Shown here one piece after another: positions 33,455 through 44,460 of a DNA stretch of 64,000 bases (its first letter is position 1; each line of letters begins with the position of its first letter). Made by a program: the position numbers and the translations under genes. The DNA is from Triangularia verruculosa (taxonomy: Eukaryota; Ascomycota; Sordariomycetes; Sordariales; Podosporaceae), in assembly GCA_033296885.1 (NCBI GenBank), contig MU863881.1:62001-126000 (forward strand), written 5' to 3'. The notes under the pieces are model-generated. The model had not been told where the DNA came from and made no database searches. It worked only from the letters and a program-made list of their open reading frames with translations.

Positions 33455-34617
33455 ATGGCGCCAAAGACCCGACTCCAGGATGGCCTAGGAAAATCAGTAT
33501 CACACAAGCAGGGTAGACATCAGCTAGCATCCGGCGGTGTTCCCTATCTTTCGACGAAATTATCGCCCGAGCTTGTCATCTTGATCGCCACGTTTACCTC
33601 GATATGCGACCACGCCGCTCTTGTCCGAACCTGCCGTTATCTTTTCAACACCCTGAACGATGAGCTCTGGACCAGTGACGCCAACGGGCTAAATATTGCC
33701 GTGTTCTGGGCAATCGAGGCTGCTTGTCTTCGCACGCTTCAGCGCACGCATGAGCGGTATCATGCTCCCTTGAACAGACGCTGGCTGAGCCCACACCCGA
33801 GATGCCAAATGTTTTGGACCAAGGAGAGCTTCGGTACCAAGGTGAAGCACCGATTTCTTTGGTGTCGCCACAAGGACAAAACATGGCCCAAGCCCAAAGG
33901 CGACAAGCGAAACCCCTACCATGAGGAGAAATACCAAGCTCTTCAACCTATCGTTCCTTCGTCAATCAAAGGGGTAGTCGAAAAACAAAAGTGGTTCTCG
34001 AGTCTTAACCGCGGTACAATTCTCGATTATGTATCTCCACCAACCGAGATTACAGGCCAGCCTGATGGCCGGGCCCTAAACATCACTCGCTTCTCTTGGA
34101 CGCCGTCAACACTATTGAACCTCCAAATCATACAACCCTGCCGACATGCCCGGGAAGTCCAACGCTATCTTGTCGATAAATTGAGAGACGAGGGAATCCC
34201 CATGCGTGCGCCTAACAGCCAGATTAGGGTTCCCAGCCAGAATTTCGTATCCGCCTTCTGTGTGTGTCCTCGACAACGGTCGTGCTTGGAAGCCCTTGGA
34301 CATCCGGATTGTGGAGAGAATCGGAAAGGCCAAGGACGTGGCCCAAACACACGGATTTGCATTCACCCTGGCGGTCTTGAAAGTCGACACTGCGCTCATA
34401 ATAGCCATCTCCGGGCTTCGGTCACGCTCTAGTTCCTCAGGTGCTTGCCTCCGAACTTCCGGTCCGCATTGAGGCTGACTTGCACATTAAGCATAATGCA
34501 GAAATGCCGGTCCTATCTGGCAGAGTATGGCCGCCGTTGAAGAAATATTTCGTTCGTTCACGGCGCATGCAGACCAAAAGGGCGCTCTGTCTCACAGTTG
34601 AAGATATTAGAAACTGA
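33455..34617 (+). pseudogene. F-box-like protein gene with two frameshifts
   Basis: ATG at 33455. LSPELVILIATFTSICDHAA followed by LVRTCRYLFNTLNDELW is an F-box-like start, then NIAVFWAIEAACLRTLQR, like the first ankyrin-type helix of fungal F-box/ankyrin proteins. The frame reads well to about 34260. Coding sense then moves to another frame (VLDNGRAWKPLDIRIVERIG to KVDTALI) after a TG microsatellite at about 34259-34267. Near 34411-34415 it moves again to a third frame (HALVPQVLASELPVRIEAD and on), ending at TGA 34615-34617. One missing TG unit and one extra G would explain both shifts. This is either a decayed gene or two assembly errors. No intron with normal signals fits. Confidence 0.65.
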
Positions 34618-34836
34618 CCTAGACATGCATATATCACTTACACAGTAAGAGGCCCCTCAACACTACCTGACTCGCCAACAACTTCGTAGCCTTCAGCTAA
34701 GTACCTCGGACTTTCCCCACCACCTCTTGACAATCTCAGCGATCGTTGTTTTCAGCAAGCATCTGGCCTTTCCTGCTCGCCATTTCTTGTCGATAGCTTT
34801 GGCTATACCTTCCCAATTCTACTCGGGTAAAGCACC

Positions 34837-35306
34837 ATGGCCTCCGAGACTTTTGCCGACACATCTACTTCCAGTCCCCCAACTGAACCGGACTCTGCAG
34901 TGGACATCATCATCACCCTGGCCATCAATCCGGACAGCAAAGCGCAAGTAGAAGCCAATCTGTTGAAGGCAGGCGAATGGATTGAAAAGCACGAACCGGG
35001 ATGTTTACAATGGGAGGTGTTTTATTTGAAAGCAACCGGGGAGATGGTCTTGGTTGAAAGGCAATTTCATCTGAAAGCAACGGAGCCGTTGATGAGGAAA
35101 CGGAAAGCTGACTGACTGAGAGACTTAGGTTCATCGATCTCCCAACAGCTCGCAAATACCACCCAGAAAATCGAGAAAAAGAAGGAATGATTGATGGGGG
35201 GCTGAAATGGGCGAACGAGATTGTTGAAAAGGGGTGGCTGAGTCAGGAGCCGGATATCAAGATTTTGAGCCGGAGGGGTGGGTTTGGACTGAGGAAGTGG
35301 CAGTGA
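34837..35306 (+). CDS. ABM-like (quinol monooxygenase family) small protein
   Basis: Exons 34837-35060 and 35129-35306 give 133 aa. The core AVDIIITLAINPDSKAQVEA, then GCLQWEVFYLKATGEMVLVERF, is the beta-alpha-beta pattern of dimeric antibiotic-biosynthesis-monooxygenase-like ferredoxin folds. The second exon adds FIDLPTARKYHPEN and a helical tail, as usual for fungal members. The join needs a donor gcaatt (GC, and no G at +5) paired with agacttag. No GT donor in the right phase exists. If unspliced, the protein would end after 92 residues. So this gene either uses a poor non-canonical intron or is losing it. Substrate unknown. Confidence 0.65.
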
Positions 35307-35490
35307 TCGTTCCTGGTGTTCACATGGCTTTTACGCCTACTCTCGAGATTTGTGACGCTTTTTGACGTTATTATGCACGGTTTTGTGTTTTATCGGGATG
35401 GAATTTAGAGCTAAGAGAAGTCCCAGTACGGTGTTGATTCTGTCACAAGTGGTTACCTAGGTGCCTGCTCTTTCTATCCCCTTCGTCCTA

Positions 35491-35844
35491 TCACCCCCGC
35501 TGCGCAGATCGACCAGTCCTAGCCGTTTGACCAAGTTCAATATGCTCCACCACAGCGCTCTCCTCCACCCGTTCAACCAGCTCCGCCAGCTGGACGTGCT
35601 CAGGAAACCGCTCCTCTCCCTCCCGCCTGATGCGCTCAGTGGCGATCGCTCTCGCCACTTCCAGGTCGATGTACGCGCTATGGCAGTTTGGGCAGGCTTT
35701 AGTCAACTTCTCTTGTCGTCGGAACCTCATGACTATCTTCGTTGAGAGCAGGAGAGATACCGGGAGTGCGACAGCAGCAAGGGCGATAGTGATTATGATC
35801 AGAGTGAAATTGCTCCCCTCGCATGGGTTGGAGGTGCTCGACAT
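35491..35844 (-). CDS. Small single-pass membrane protein, unknown
   Basis: 117 aa, no intron. A short outer N-terminus with one Cys is followed by a strong membrane helix (about 14-36, LIIITIALAAVALPVSLLLS), then RFRRQEK as positive-inside flank, a CPNCH motif at about 51-55, and a charged helical tail rich in Glu and Arg. The C-x2-C with a neighbouring His could bind metal. No family recognised. Real-gene status rests on the coherent topology and ATG start; it lies about 180 bp from the convergent ABM gene. Confidence 0.5.
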   Translation of the reverse strand: MSSTSNPCEGSNFTLIIITIALAAVALPVSLLLSTKIVMRFRRQEKLTKACPNCHSAYIDLEVARAIATERIRREGEERFPEHVQLAELVERVEESAVVEHIELGQTARTGRSAQRG

Positions 35845-36151
35845 TGTATGGTGCTTGGCAGCGGGTTAGAGTGTAAGTGAGGTGCACTTTTGGTGTTGAC
35901 GATGATGGAGAAAGTTGAACCAGTAGCCATGGATATGGACTTTATGGCAAGAGGGCATGATTGATGAATGGGTGTATATTTGCGTGGGCAGAGGTGCAGT
36001 TTGCAGGCTACTGAGCCATAACACTGGTAGCTCGCCACAATTATCCGCTGCTGCACCCACGATGACTCCTGCACGCAAACTGGGCCATACACCTATACTG
36101 ATGAAAGCAGATGCAAATATTCTCTTGTCGCAGTGAAAGCCACTGCAAGCT

Positions 36152-36859
36152 TCACTTCAAATCCACTGTCACCTTGAAACCAAATTCCTGCCTCGATGGA
36201 GAACCTTTCCCGTTGCTCGAGCTCTCAGGCTCTGTGATACTTTGCTTGGGAGGCAAAGTCCAATGTGGAGCTGATGACCCGCCATCGTCGCCGCTATCGT
36301 TGTGACCGTCGTTGATGGTGTTCATGCAGTCGATATTGTTCTCGGGGTCCTCACGGTCATACACAAAGGTTGGATAGCTCACTGGGCTATAGGCCGTCAC
36401 ACAACGAAGATTCTCTGTCGTTAGGTCGGTTAAACGGAACTGAGCTAGTGTCTTGACGGTGTCGGCGAAGCCCGTAATGTTGCCTTTCCAGCGTGACTTA
36501 TCTGGATTCTCAGGGAATTCACGAATGCCCCATGATCGAAGATATTTCCACCTCATGGCAGGATCTTGAGAGATTTGCTTTGTGGTCGGTGCGTAGAAGC
36601 ACAACTCCGGAATCAGGTTTTTCTTCCATGAATACCCTTCCCTAATAAATGCCCGCAAGTCGTAGCAGCTGTAATGGGCGACGAGACTCCATCTCTCCCG
36701 AGAACGCGAGGGTTTTCGCGGACCCATGGCGAAGCATACATGGTAGATCGGACCTCCTTTCGATGACAAGATATTCGCTTCCCTAGCAGGGAAAAATAAT
36801 GGGAGGTCAGGACTCTCCAGTAAAGAGCGAACATCAGGCGGATTCTTTGATTTGGTCAT
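36152..36859 (-). CDS. Hypothetical protein, 235 aa
   Basis: Single open frame with ATG at 36859. The composition looks coding: balanced charge, several Trp/Tyr (AMRWKYLRSWGIREFPENP), no signal peptide and no membrane helix. The last 60 residues are Asn/Asp/Ser rich and probably disordered. I do not recognise a family. An upstream exon cannot be excluded. The preceding 300 bp to 35844 hold no gene. Confidence 0.5.
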   Translation of the reverse strand: MTKSKNPPDVRSLLESPDLPLFFPAREANILSSKGGPIYHVCFAMGPRKPSRSRERWSLVAHYSCYDLRAFIREGYSWKKNLIPELCFYAPTTKQISQDPAMRWKYLRSWGIREFPENPDKSRWKGNITGFADTVKTLAQFRLTDLTTENLRCVTAYSPVSYPTFVYDREDPENNIDCMNTINDGHNDSGDDGGSSAPHWTLPPKQSITEPESSSNGKGSPSRQEFGFKVTVDLK

Positions 36860-37277
36860 CGTAGCATTTGTGGTCTTCTGAGAGAGTAGGGTTGATCAGC
36901 GGCAAAGGATACGATTTGAGACGGAAAGAAAGAGGGTCCTACCTGATATTCAGGGGCGTGATATACTGACAATGGAACGAGTCGATATGTAAGTTTGTGT
37001 TGAAAGAGAATTCATGAAGTCAAACAACCTTTTGCGCTTTAAGAAGTAAATGGAACTTCTAACAAACCTTATGGACGTGGAGAGCGCTTTGCGTCAGCGG
37101 CGTCAAGCCTGAGAGTAACTCGGGAATTTGCAGCCTAGCCTTAACCCAAATACCATCCCATTACAGGGTAACGTACAAGATGAACAGCTCTTACCAGCTC
37201 ACTTCTCAAGTTGTCGTGAACTCTTTTTGGGGGGCAGTTTCTCATACCCAAGTTCAGCCCATTCTTACTTGTCACTG
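36860..37277. other. Intergenic region
   Basis: Nothing recognised beyond likely promoter sequence for the gene at 36859 and the 3' end of the GH5 gene. Confidence 0.5.
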
Positions 37278-38617
37278 CTAAGCAAGTGTATTCTTAACCA
37301 TGCCCCTGAACAACCCGTCAATATACCCCTGACTCCGCCAATCCTTCCAGTCTCTGGTTAGCAAACCCCAGCCCTCGTTGTAATCTTGAATCCCTTCTCG
37401 AATGTAATAGCTTCCCGCCAATACCCATATGGTCCAACCGGCCTTTTGACTCGGCAGATAACTCGCCAAACATGTTGCGTACGTTTCCCGCCAGGTACTC
37501 GCGTCCATGGCGAAGCCAAACTCTGTCAACAGCACTGGGAACTGGATCTTCGCTTCGTTCGTCATGGCCTTGAAGCCCTTGTTGAAGAGATTGTACTGCA
37601 GTGAGGAACAGCTGTTGATCCCCGTCTCATAGTTGTGGATTTCTAGCACGAGCTTGTTGGCGTAACCGGGAAAGTCGTTGAGTGAGAAGCGGGTGTTACC
37701 AGGGGCAAGTGTGGAGCCGTCGAAGAAAGGGGCGACGGTGGTGTCGTAGTTGATGCCGGAGAGGAAGATGAGTAAGTTAGGGTTAACTTTGTTGACGGCA
37801 GTGGCGCCTTGTTTGTGGAAATTGTAGAGGGATTGCCAGTTGTAACTTGAACTGCGGAGGGCGTTGTTGTTGGTTGGCTCGCGGGGTTCGTTGCGAAGGC
37901 CGATGGAGACTAGACCGGTCCAGTTCCTTCCCTGTGAGGTGTTAGATTACCTAGCTTCTAATGAATCAGGGTTGGGAGGGAACACACGTGGTCGGCCATG
38001 TACGACAGCCCCCTGACCCAGTTGGCGGTATTGAAGTAGGTGTCTCCCCACCAGGTGTTACCGTCGTTGCCAGAGCAGCACCACATTCCCTTGGAAATAT
38101 GGTTGTCAAGATGAACGTAGATTTGTTGTTTTGAAAGCTCGGCGGCAACAGCGTCAAACACTTGAAGTCTTGTTGTGGAGGCGGTAAATTGGGGATTCTT
38201 TGCGAGGACTTGGTTCAGGATTCTTGTTCCGTTGGCTTGTCCGAGGGCTTGAGCGAAGGCTTGTTGGAGGGTAATATCTTGTCCGTTGTTGGCGTAGATT
38301 TGATCAATCATCTCAATTGCAAATGTCAGGCGAATGGCGTTCATGCCGATGCTCTTGATCTTGGTGACGATGTACTCGATGGACTGGTATTGCAACCCCT
38401 CGGGGATCATGACCTCGCCGTGGCCTGGCCAGTTTGTACCCGCATAGACGATGTTCTTGCCAGTTGTATCCCGAATCTTCCCAGCGGATGTAACGAAAGG
38501 ACCGAAAGGCCAGGACCCTGCTTGTCGACTGGAGAGATCATTCTGCGATTCGCTTTGAAGACTCGGTGCTGCTTGGGTGAGGCTGGCCAATGCCAGGAAT
38601 GTTGAGAGGAACTTCAT
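37278..38617 (-). CDS. Secreted GH5 glycoside hydrolase (cellulase-like)
   Basis: Exons 38617-37988 and 37931-37278 (intron 56 nt, donor gtgtgt), 427 aa. ATG at 38617 starts a signal peptide MKFLSTFLALASLTQAAPS; a further upstream GTG is ignored. GH5 barrel motifs: GTNWPGHG, NAIRLTF, VHLDNHISKGMWCC, GLRNEPR with acid/base Glu225, EIHNYETG, and LLTEFGFA with nucleophile Glu347, then WVLAGSYYIREG. The NEP glutamate is directly after the splice join. No CBM. The family includes endoglucanases and related beta-glycanases; the exact glycan cannot be set by eye. Likely works outside the cell together with the CE1 esterase type of enzymes. Confidence 0.85.
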
Positions 38618-39402
38618 GGCCACCAGAATCAGCTTACAATGACAAAATTATGAGCGATGTCTCACAGTGGGGGAGCGCATCATTTATTTGATGAAGCTTT
38701 GGCCGCTCCAAATGGAGGACAAGAACCTTGGTAGACTGTGATACATATTGAACAGCTGACATGAGGGGAAGCACTTCGAGAACAGTGACCCTATAACCGG
38801 GACACCTGCCATCCATACACATAACTGTCGTATCCTAACGCACTTCAGTACCTCGTGATCTCACCACCAGAGTACGCTGATTCGAGCGTTTGGGATAGTG
38901 ATCAAAGAGATACGACTTTGTTCCTGTCCTGGGTGCCTGGGTGTCATTTGCGACTGCCGGCTCCGGTATCCCCGCAAAATTGATCAACGTCGAAATGACT
39001 TGGAGACATCCCGAAAGAGAGGGGCCTGGCCCACCGCAGTCTTGTGTGTGGTGGAAGAGGTGGTGAGGTTGAGATTGAGCCGGGCCGTTCTTTTTGCCGA
39101 GACAGGGGGCCGCTTGCCATGATCCACTTCCCCACAGTGTTTTCTCCGCGTTGCCCCGCAGTAAAAAGCTGCCAAGATCTCCAATTTCTCCACGAATCTC
39201 ATCACAGCCACAGGCTTGTATCTTCACCTCGTCTTCCATATACGTCTTGTGGTTTGCTCATATTTGGATTCGGATTGTGACTATTTTGACAATGCAAAAA
39301 TAATAGCGCTAAGGCTCACAGATAGGCTCCCTTCCAACGCCGACCATCCTCCTCAGCATGCAACAACAGACATTCTCAACGTTCCCCATCTGACTGACAC
39401 AC
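38618..39402. other. Intergenic region
   Basis: Upstream of the GH5 gene and downstream of the P450 gene. No gene supported. Confidence 0.5.
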
Positions 39403-41049
39403 TTACAAATCTCTCCTCCTAAACTCGACCATGCAACCGTCCTTCAAGCTGGTGAATGTATCAAAAAGCTGGAATTCTCCAGGCTTTTCCCGCCCCTTCT
39501 CGGCTCCCGGCTTACCCTCCCCTGGATCAGCAATGCCCACCGCCCGTCGAAGGTCATACATGTACAGCACTCTGGCGAGCGTAATGCTCATCTCGACATA
39601 TGCCAATCCTTTACCAATGCACCCTCTGGGCCCGATGGAAAACGGGCAAAATGCACTCTGTGCCAATGCGACCTCCTGATCCCGCACACCAGCCTCCTTC
39701 TCATTGTTTGACGAAGCAATCCATCTCTCGGGCTGATAGGCAAATGGTTCAGGGTAGTAGTCAGCGTTGTGGTGGATGGTATAGTGAGGTGTCCCAACGA
39801 TAGTTCCCTCGGGCACCATCTCGCCGTCAATGGTCATACCGCCAGCGAGAACCTCTCTGGGCAACAGGCCCCCTACGCTGGGGGACAGACGCATGGCCTC
39901 GTCGATACAAGCGCGGAGATAGTGGCAAGAGTTGATAACTGGGCCCAGCTGAATATCTTCCAAGGATGAGAACTTCTCCCGGACCTCAGCGGTAACCTTC
40001 GCCAGCGCGGCAGGGTTGCGGACGAGGTAGAACAGAGTGGCGGCCATCGCGGTAGAGGTGGTGTCAGAGCCAGCAATGATCAACAGGTTGGACTCACCCC
40101 ACAGCTCGGGGGTGGTGAAGCCCTGTCCAGTTTCGGGGTCACGGGCCTTGAGCAAGTGGTAGAAGAAATCGCGGCGGTCAGTCTCATCACCAAGGGCGGT
40201 ACGCTCGGTCAGCTGCTGACGGGAATAGGCCATATACTTGGCACGACCAGCGGCGATCTTGTGGAAGAGGATCTTGTCGAGGGAGAGCTTATTGACAATG
40301 GGCATAGTACCGCACAAGAGATGTCTTTGTGCAGCAACACCGACGAGGTCGACCGCATATCTGTTGTCAGGTCTATCCAACATGTGGAAGGCCTTGCCGA
40401 AGCAGAGATCACCCAAGATGTCCATGGCCAACCAATTGCACCAATCCGACATGTTCTTGGGCGCGCTCCAACCCTTGTTATCCTGGATCGCACGGCCGTA
40501 GTCGCCAATGGCCTCAGAAAATGTCCGGATGTTGGCAAGGATGTAGCGCTCTACTTCCTTGATGGCGCCGTCGGAGAAGGCATGCGACAGGACTCTGCGC
40601 TTCCGAGCGTGGAGGTCCCTGTCGCGGGCGTTGTGTGTATTTGGGGCGGGGTGCACAAAGGCGTCGTAGAACTCGGCTTTCCGCACATTGGCGCGGAAGC
40701 CGTAGATTTCTTTCAGCGCGGTATTGGAGTTCACGCTGAGCGCATTGGGGCCGAAGCGGACGAATTTGCCATATTTCTCGTGCATCCTCCAGAATTCGAG
40801 ATGGCGGTCGCCTCGCCAGGCATAGTAGAGCATGTATGCATCGGTCAGTTTCGCCAGAAAGGGTCCTGGGTATTTCGCTAATGGATGGAAGAAGAGGCGG
40901 TAAATGACAAGACATGATGTCTGCGAGTATTGTTAGTTGGTAGCTCCGCATGGCGCCGGTCATATCGTCAGTATGCAACTCACATAAAGAAGGCCGGCTA
41001 CTGCTAGGAGCCCCAGCCAAAGCTGGACATGGGCCGCACCGAACGCCAT
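39403..41049 (-). CDS. Cytochrome P450 monooxygenase
   Basis: Exons 41049-40984 (22 codons) and 40920-39403, 527 aa. Exon 1 encodes most of the N-terminal membrane anchor (VQLWLGLLAVAGLLY); the anchor is followed by FFHPLAKYPGPFLAKLTD, the proline-rich hinge. Canonical P450 signatures: AGSDTT in helix I (about 305-310), EAMR as ExxR (363-366), PERW (419-422) and the haem loop FSIGPRGCIGKG with Cys456. It resembles fungal benzoate-hydroxylase-like or secondary-metabolism P450s of class II, ER-bound and served by cytochrome P450 reductase. Substrate unknown. No backbone synthase gene is near, so I do not call a metabolite cluster. Confidence 0.9.
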
Positions 41050-42245
41050 CCTTGTTGAAGGCAACAAACTGATGGACACTTGATGTAGGTCAAGTTGATT
41101 CACGACAACACGGGACAGGAGATAACAAAACGCTGGAAACGGAAGCGGGAAGCAAAGGGCACATTTGTAAGAATTCTCGCTCGGTCAAGATTACGCAATG
41201 GGAGCAGAACCCGTGACAGTCTGGCACACCGGCACAAGAGTTGACTCCAGCAAGGCTGCTCGTGTGCCCCGTGATTTGCTCGTAGGAAATGGGATACACG
41301 GCGCCGAAAGGCCATGGCGGAAGCTGCTCGAATAGACGGGCTTGGGGGTGCTTCGTCCGAAGCTTCATGTCCGTCCATTTCCTTGCATCAATGGGGATCG
41401 GTTCGGCTTGCGGCGGCTCAAATTGGTGTGGGAGCTCTTATCAGCTTATCGGCCGGTGCGAGTCTGCATGATGATGTCGACATTCCTTTTCTGGAACCTA
41501 AACCCAGGCTATCTGATCGCTCCGATGGCCTCGATCGGATTCCCAAGTGTGCGGAATGAGGAGCGGAAAGGTTGACGGCCCCGAGCAGGTTCGGCTGTGG
41601 GTGAGCGGCTCCTGCGGAGGGACACCATGCTTTGCCTTGTTGGTCATTGGAGGGGAAGCGCGGCTGACGGGCCTGGATATTGCTTGGAATGTAGAGCGGT
41701 AATGTAACGTCAGATAAAATCTGGGGAAGCAGATTTCTTAAAAAAATGGGTCTCGTCTTCCTCATCTGGCCCCGAGCAGCGAGAAGAAATTCCTTCAAAT
41801 TGGTCACATACCCATCCTTTTTTCAGACCTTTTCTTTCCGTTAAGCAGTGTAGATACATACTACTGATGACTGCTATGCACTCCTTTCTTCAGAGGGAAA
41901 CCAACCTAGAAATGCTTCATGTGACGAAATCTTTGGTTGCCGCGAACATGTTTGTAGCTCGGCATGCACCGGCATTCAGTGGGAGGCCGGGGTTGATCCA
42001 CAAATGAGCCGGCGCAGACGGGAAGTGGGCCAGGTGGAACGCACCAGCCACCATCCTCATCCGGTCTTGTGTGGCTTGAACTGCCGCCAAGCTGCAAGGC
42101 TGCGAAAGGCTGAGAACCATGCCGCGACAACTGTCGAGCAAACGCGTTTTTGAGCAGGTCAAACTGCGACCAACGACCACGTCAGAACAACACATCCACG
42201 TCATGATACAGCGATAATACCTGAAACACCGAGACAGCCGACAAT
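41050..42245. other. Divergent intergenic region, P450 / nucleoporin
   Basis: Holds the promoters of two divergent genes. No open frame here has a recognisable product. Confidence 0.55.
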
Positions 42246-44304
42246 ATGGTAGTCTGCCGATATTTTCAGCAGGGAAACTGCCGCTTTGGAAGTAGGACGA
42301 ATCACTGCCTCTCTTTTCTTTGGACGATCGCAACGCTTCAATTCTCAGTCGCTTTCCCTCCTCGCAAGCACCACCACCGACTCCACTCTCAATCGTCGTC
42401 GCGAACCATCCCCGATGAAGCAGTCGCGCTAACCTTTTGCTGCTGGCGCAATCTACAGATAATTGCAAGTTTGAGCATCCAAGAGACGGGAATTCAGGTC
42501 AACAGTCACCATTCGGCGGTGGTGGGAATCGGTTCAGCGCCCTCTCGGGTGGGCAGAGTGCTTTTGGTGGATCAAAACAGTCTGGTATGAATGGTCATAT
42601 GAGACGGGGAAGACTGGAGCTTCCATCTAACAACCGTTGCGTCTAGACCAACCCGAGTACGCCGGGTTAAACGAAGAAACGATTCGAAAGGACCTTCAGG
42701 ACGAGCTGCCACAATGGATCTTCTCCTGCTATGGCCCAGGGAAGGACGCGCCGGACAACCTCTTTGGCGGGTACCCTCGCGAACAACAACCCGAGGAAAT
42801 TAGACTACATTTTATGAGAGGGCAAATGGCGGGCGAGGCAGATGCAGCTGTAGGTGGATCGCTAACGGGAGATGTGTCCTAACATCTTGTTAATCCTTTC
42901 GAACAGCTCAACGAGATTATGCAACTGCATACGGTTGCCCGACAACAAATCGAGCATACCCTGAGCAATATCCCCGCCGCTATCAAACACGTTCGCGAAG
43001 GCGTCAATAGACACCCGAACCGTCACGATATCTGCAAACAAGGAACACCAGCCGGTACAGGATCAGTGTTTGGACAGCCAGCTGCGAATCCGTTTGGCAG
43101 TGCCGCGCAATCTGCGTCAAATCCTTTTGGCGCTCCTTCCCAACCTGCTACTACTGCTGGAGGCTTTGGTCAACCTACTGCTTTAGGTCAAAAGCCCAAC
43201 CCGTTTGGCGCACCCGCTTTTGGACAACCAGCTCAGCCAGCCGCCAACCCGTCACCGTTCGGGCAACCAGCTGCACCTTCAGCCTTCGGGCAGCCAGCGG
43301 CACCCTCAGCCTTTGGACAACCTGCCGCTTTGGGAGCGAGTACGAACCCTTTTGGAAAACCAGCAGGTGGTGCATTCGGACAGCCCAGCGCGCTTGGGGG
43401 GACGAGCAAGGTGTTTGGGCAAGCGGCAACACCAGCATTTGGTCAGTCTGGGTTCGGGCAGACGACACAAGCACCAAGCGCCTTTGGTCAACCAGCTGCC
43501 CTCGGTGCGACACAGAGTCCCTTTGCGGCTGCTGCTGCGAACACTACTCAGCAGAATGCCGGTCCCTTTGGACAAGCACAACAGCAGGCTCAAAAGCCAT
43601 CACCCTTTGGGCAGCCAGCAGCCCCTTCAGCCAATCCATTTGGACAGCCGGCTGCGAACCCAAGTCCCTTTGGCGCACCCCAGTCAGCAGCCGCTCCAAC
43701 AGCAAGCCCTTTCGGCCAAGCACAACAACCGGCGCAGAGCACGCCATCTCCGTTTGGGCCACCAGCAGCTCCCGCTACCAACCCATTCGGCCAGCCAGCG
43801 CAAGCAGCAGCGACTCCTTCGCCATTTGGACAACCTGCTACAACGACCGCTGCCCCAAGTCCGTTTGGTCAAACCGCCGCTGCACCAGCACCAAGTCCCT
43901 TTGTTGGGGCTACCGCCGCAGCCACTCAGCCCACTCCGCAGCAAGGACAGGGACCCTATGGACCAGGCGCAACCCGCACTCACCCTCCTCTGTCTTCGTA
44001 TGCCTCTAAGAATCCAGATGGAACCCTGAGAATGTTCAAGGGGAAGCCAGTCATGTACGAAGTAGTCAAGAGCCAAGGCGAGAAGCCTGTTCCAGTCATC
44101 AAGAATTTTGACGGAACAGTCATGAAAATCTGGAACCCGAACGGAGCGCCAAATTACACCACCGAGACGGAAGCCGAGCCTGAGAAGTACAACGACCCAA
44201 AGGTGCAGCACCAATGGGCGATGTTTGTGGAGACGGGCAGGTTTGAGGGAGGTGTTATGCCAGAAGTGCCACCGAAGAGGGAGTTTTGTGTGTGGAATTT
44301 TTGA
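42246..44304 (+). CDS. FG-repeat nucleoporin with CCCH finger (Nup42/Amo1-like)
   Basis: Four exons: 42246-42291, 42459-42584, 42647-42849 and 42907-44304, 590 aa. The N-terminus forms a CCCH finger split by intron 1: CRYFQQGNC-RFGNNC-KFEH (C-x7-C-x5-C-x3-H). A helical segment follows (about 58-160, EYAGLNEETIRKDLQDELP, LNEIMQLHTVARQQIEHTL). Then comes a long region of FGQPA / PFG repeats (about 180-470) and a conserved end with YASKNPDGTLRMFKGKPV and FDGTVMKIWNPNGAPNY. This is the layout of yeast Nup42 and S. pombe Amo1. These sit on the cytoplasmic face of the nuclear pore and help mRNA export with Gle1 and Dbp5. Confidence 0.85.
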
Positions 44305-44460
44305 GGGGGCTGGAAATGTGCAAGTAATCGAGATAAAATGCCATGGAACTGGGCGTTCTTGGGGGGGCTGTATATATAATTCTTCTTCTTTTTGAGAGCG
44401 AAACGTTATCGCTGCTTACACGACATATTGAGAGCTATGCAGAAGACTTTGACAAATTAC

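Noticed and set aside
40156..40881. Plus-strand open frame of 241 codons
   Set aside because: Antisense shadow of the P450 gene.
30712..41049. Possible secondary metabolite cluster (FAD oxidase, ABM protein, P450)
   Set aside because: No PKS, NRPS, terpene cyclase or other backbone enzyme, and unrelated genes lie between.
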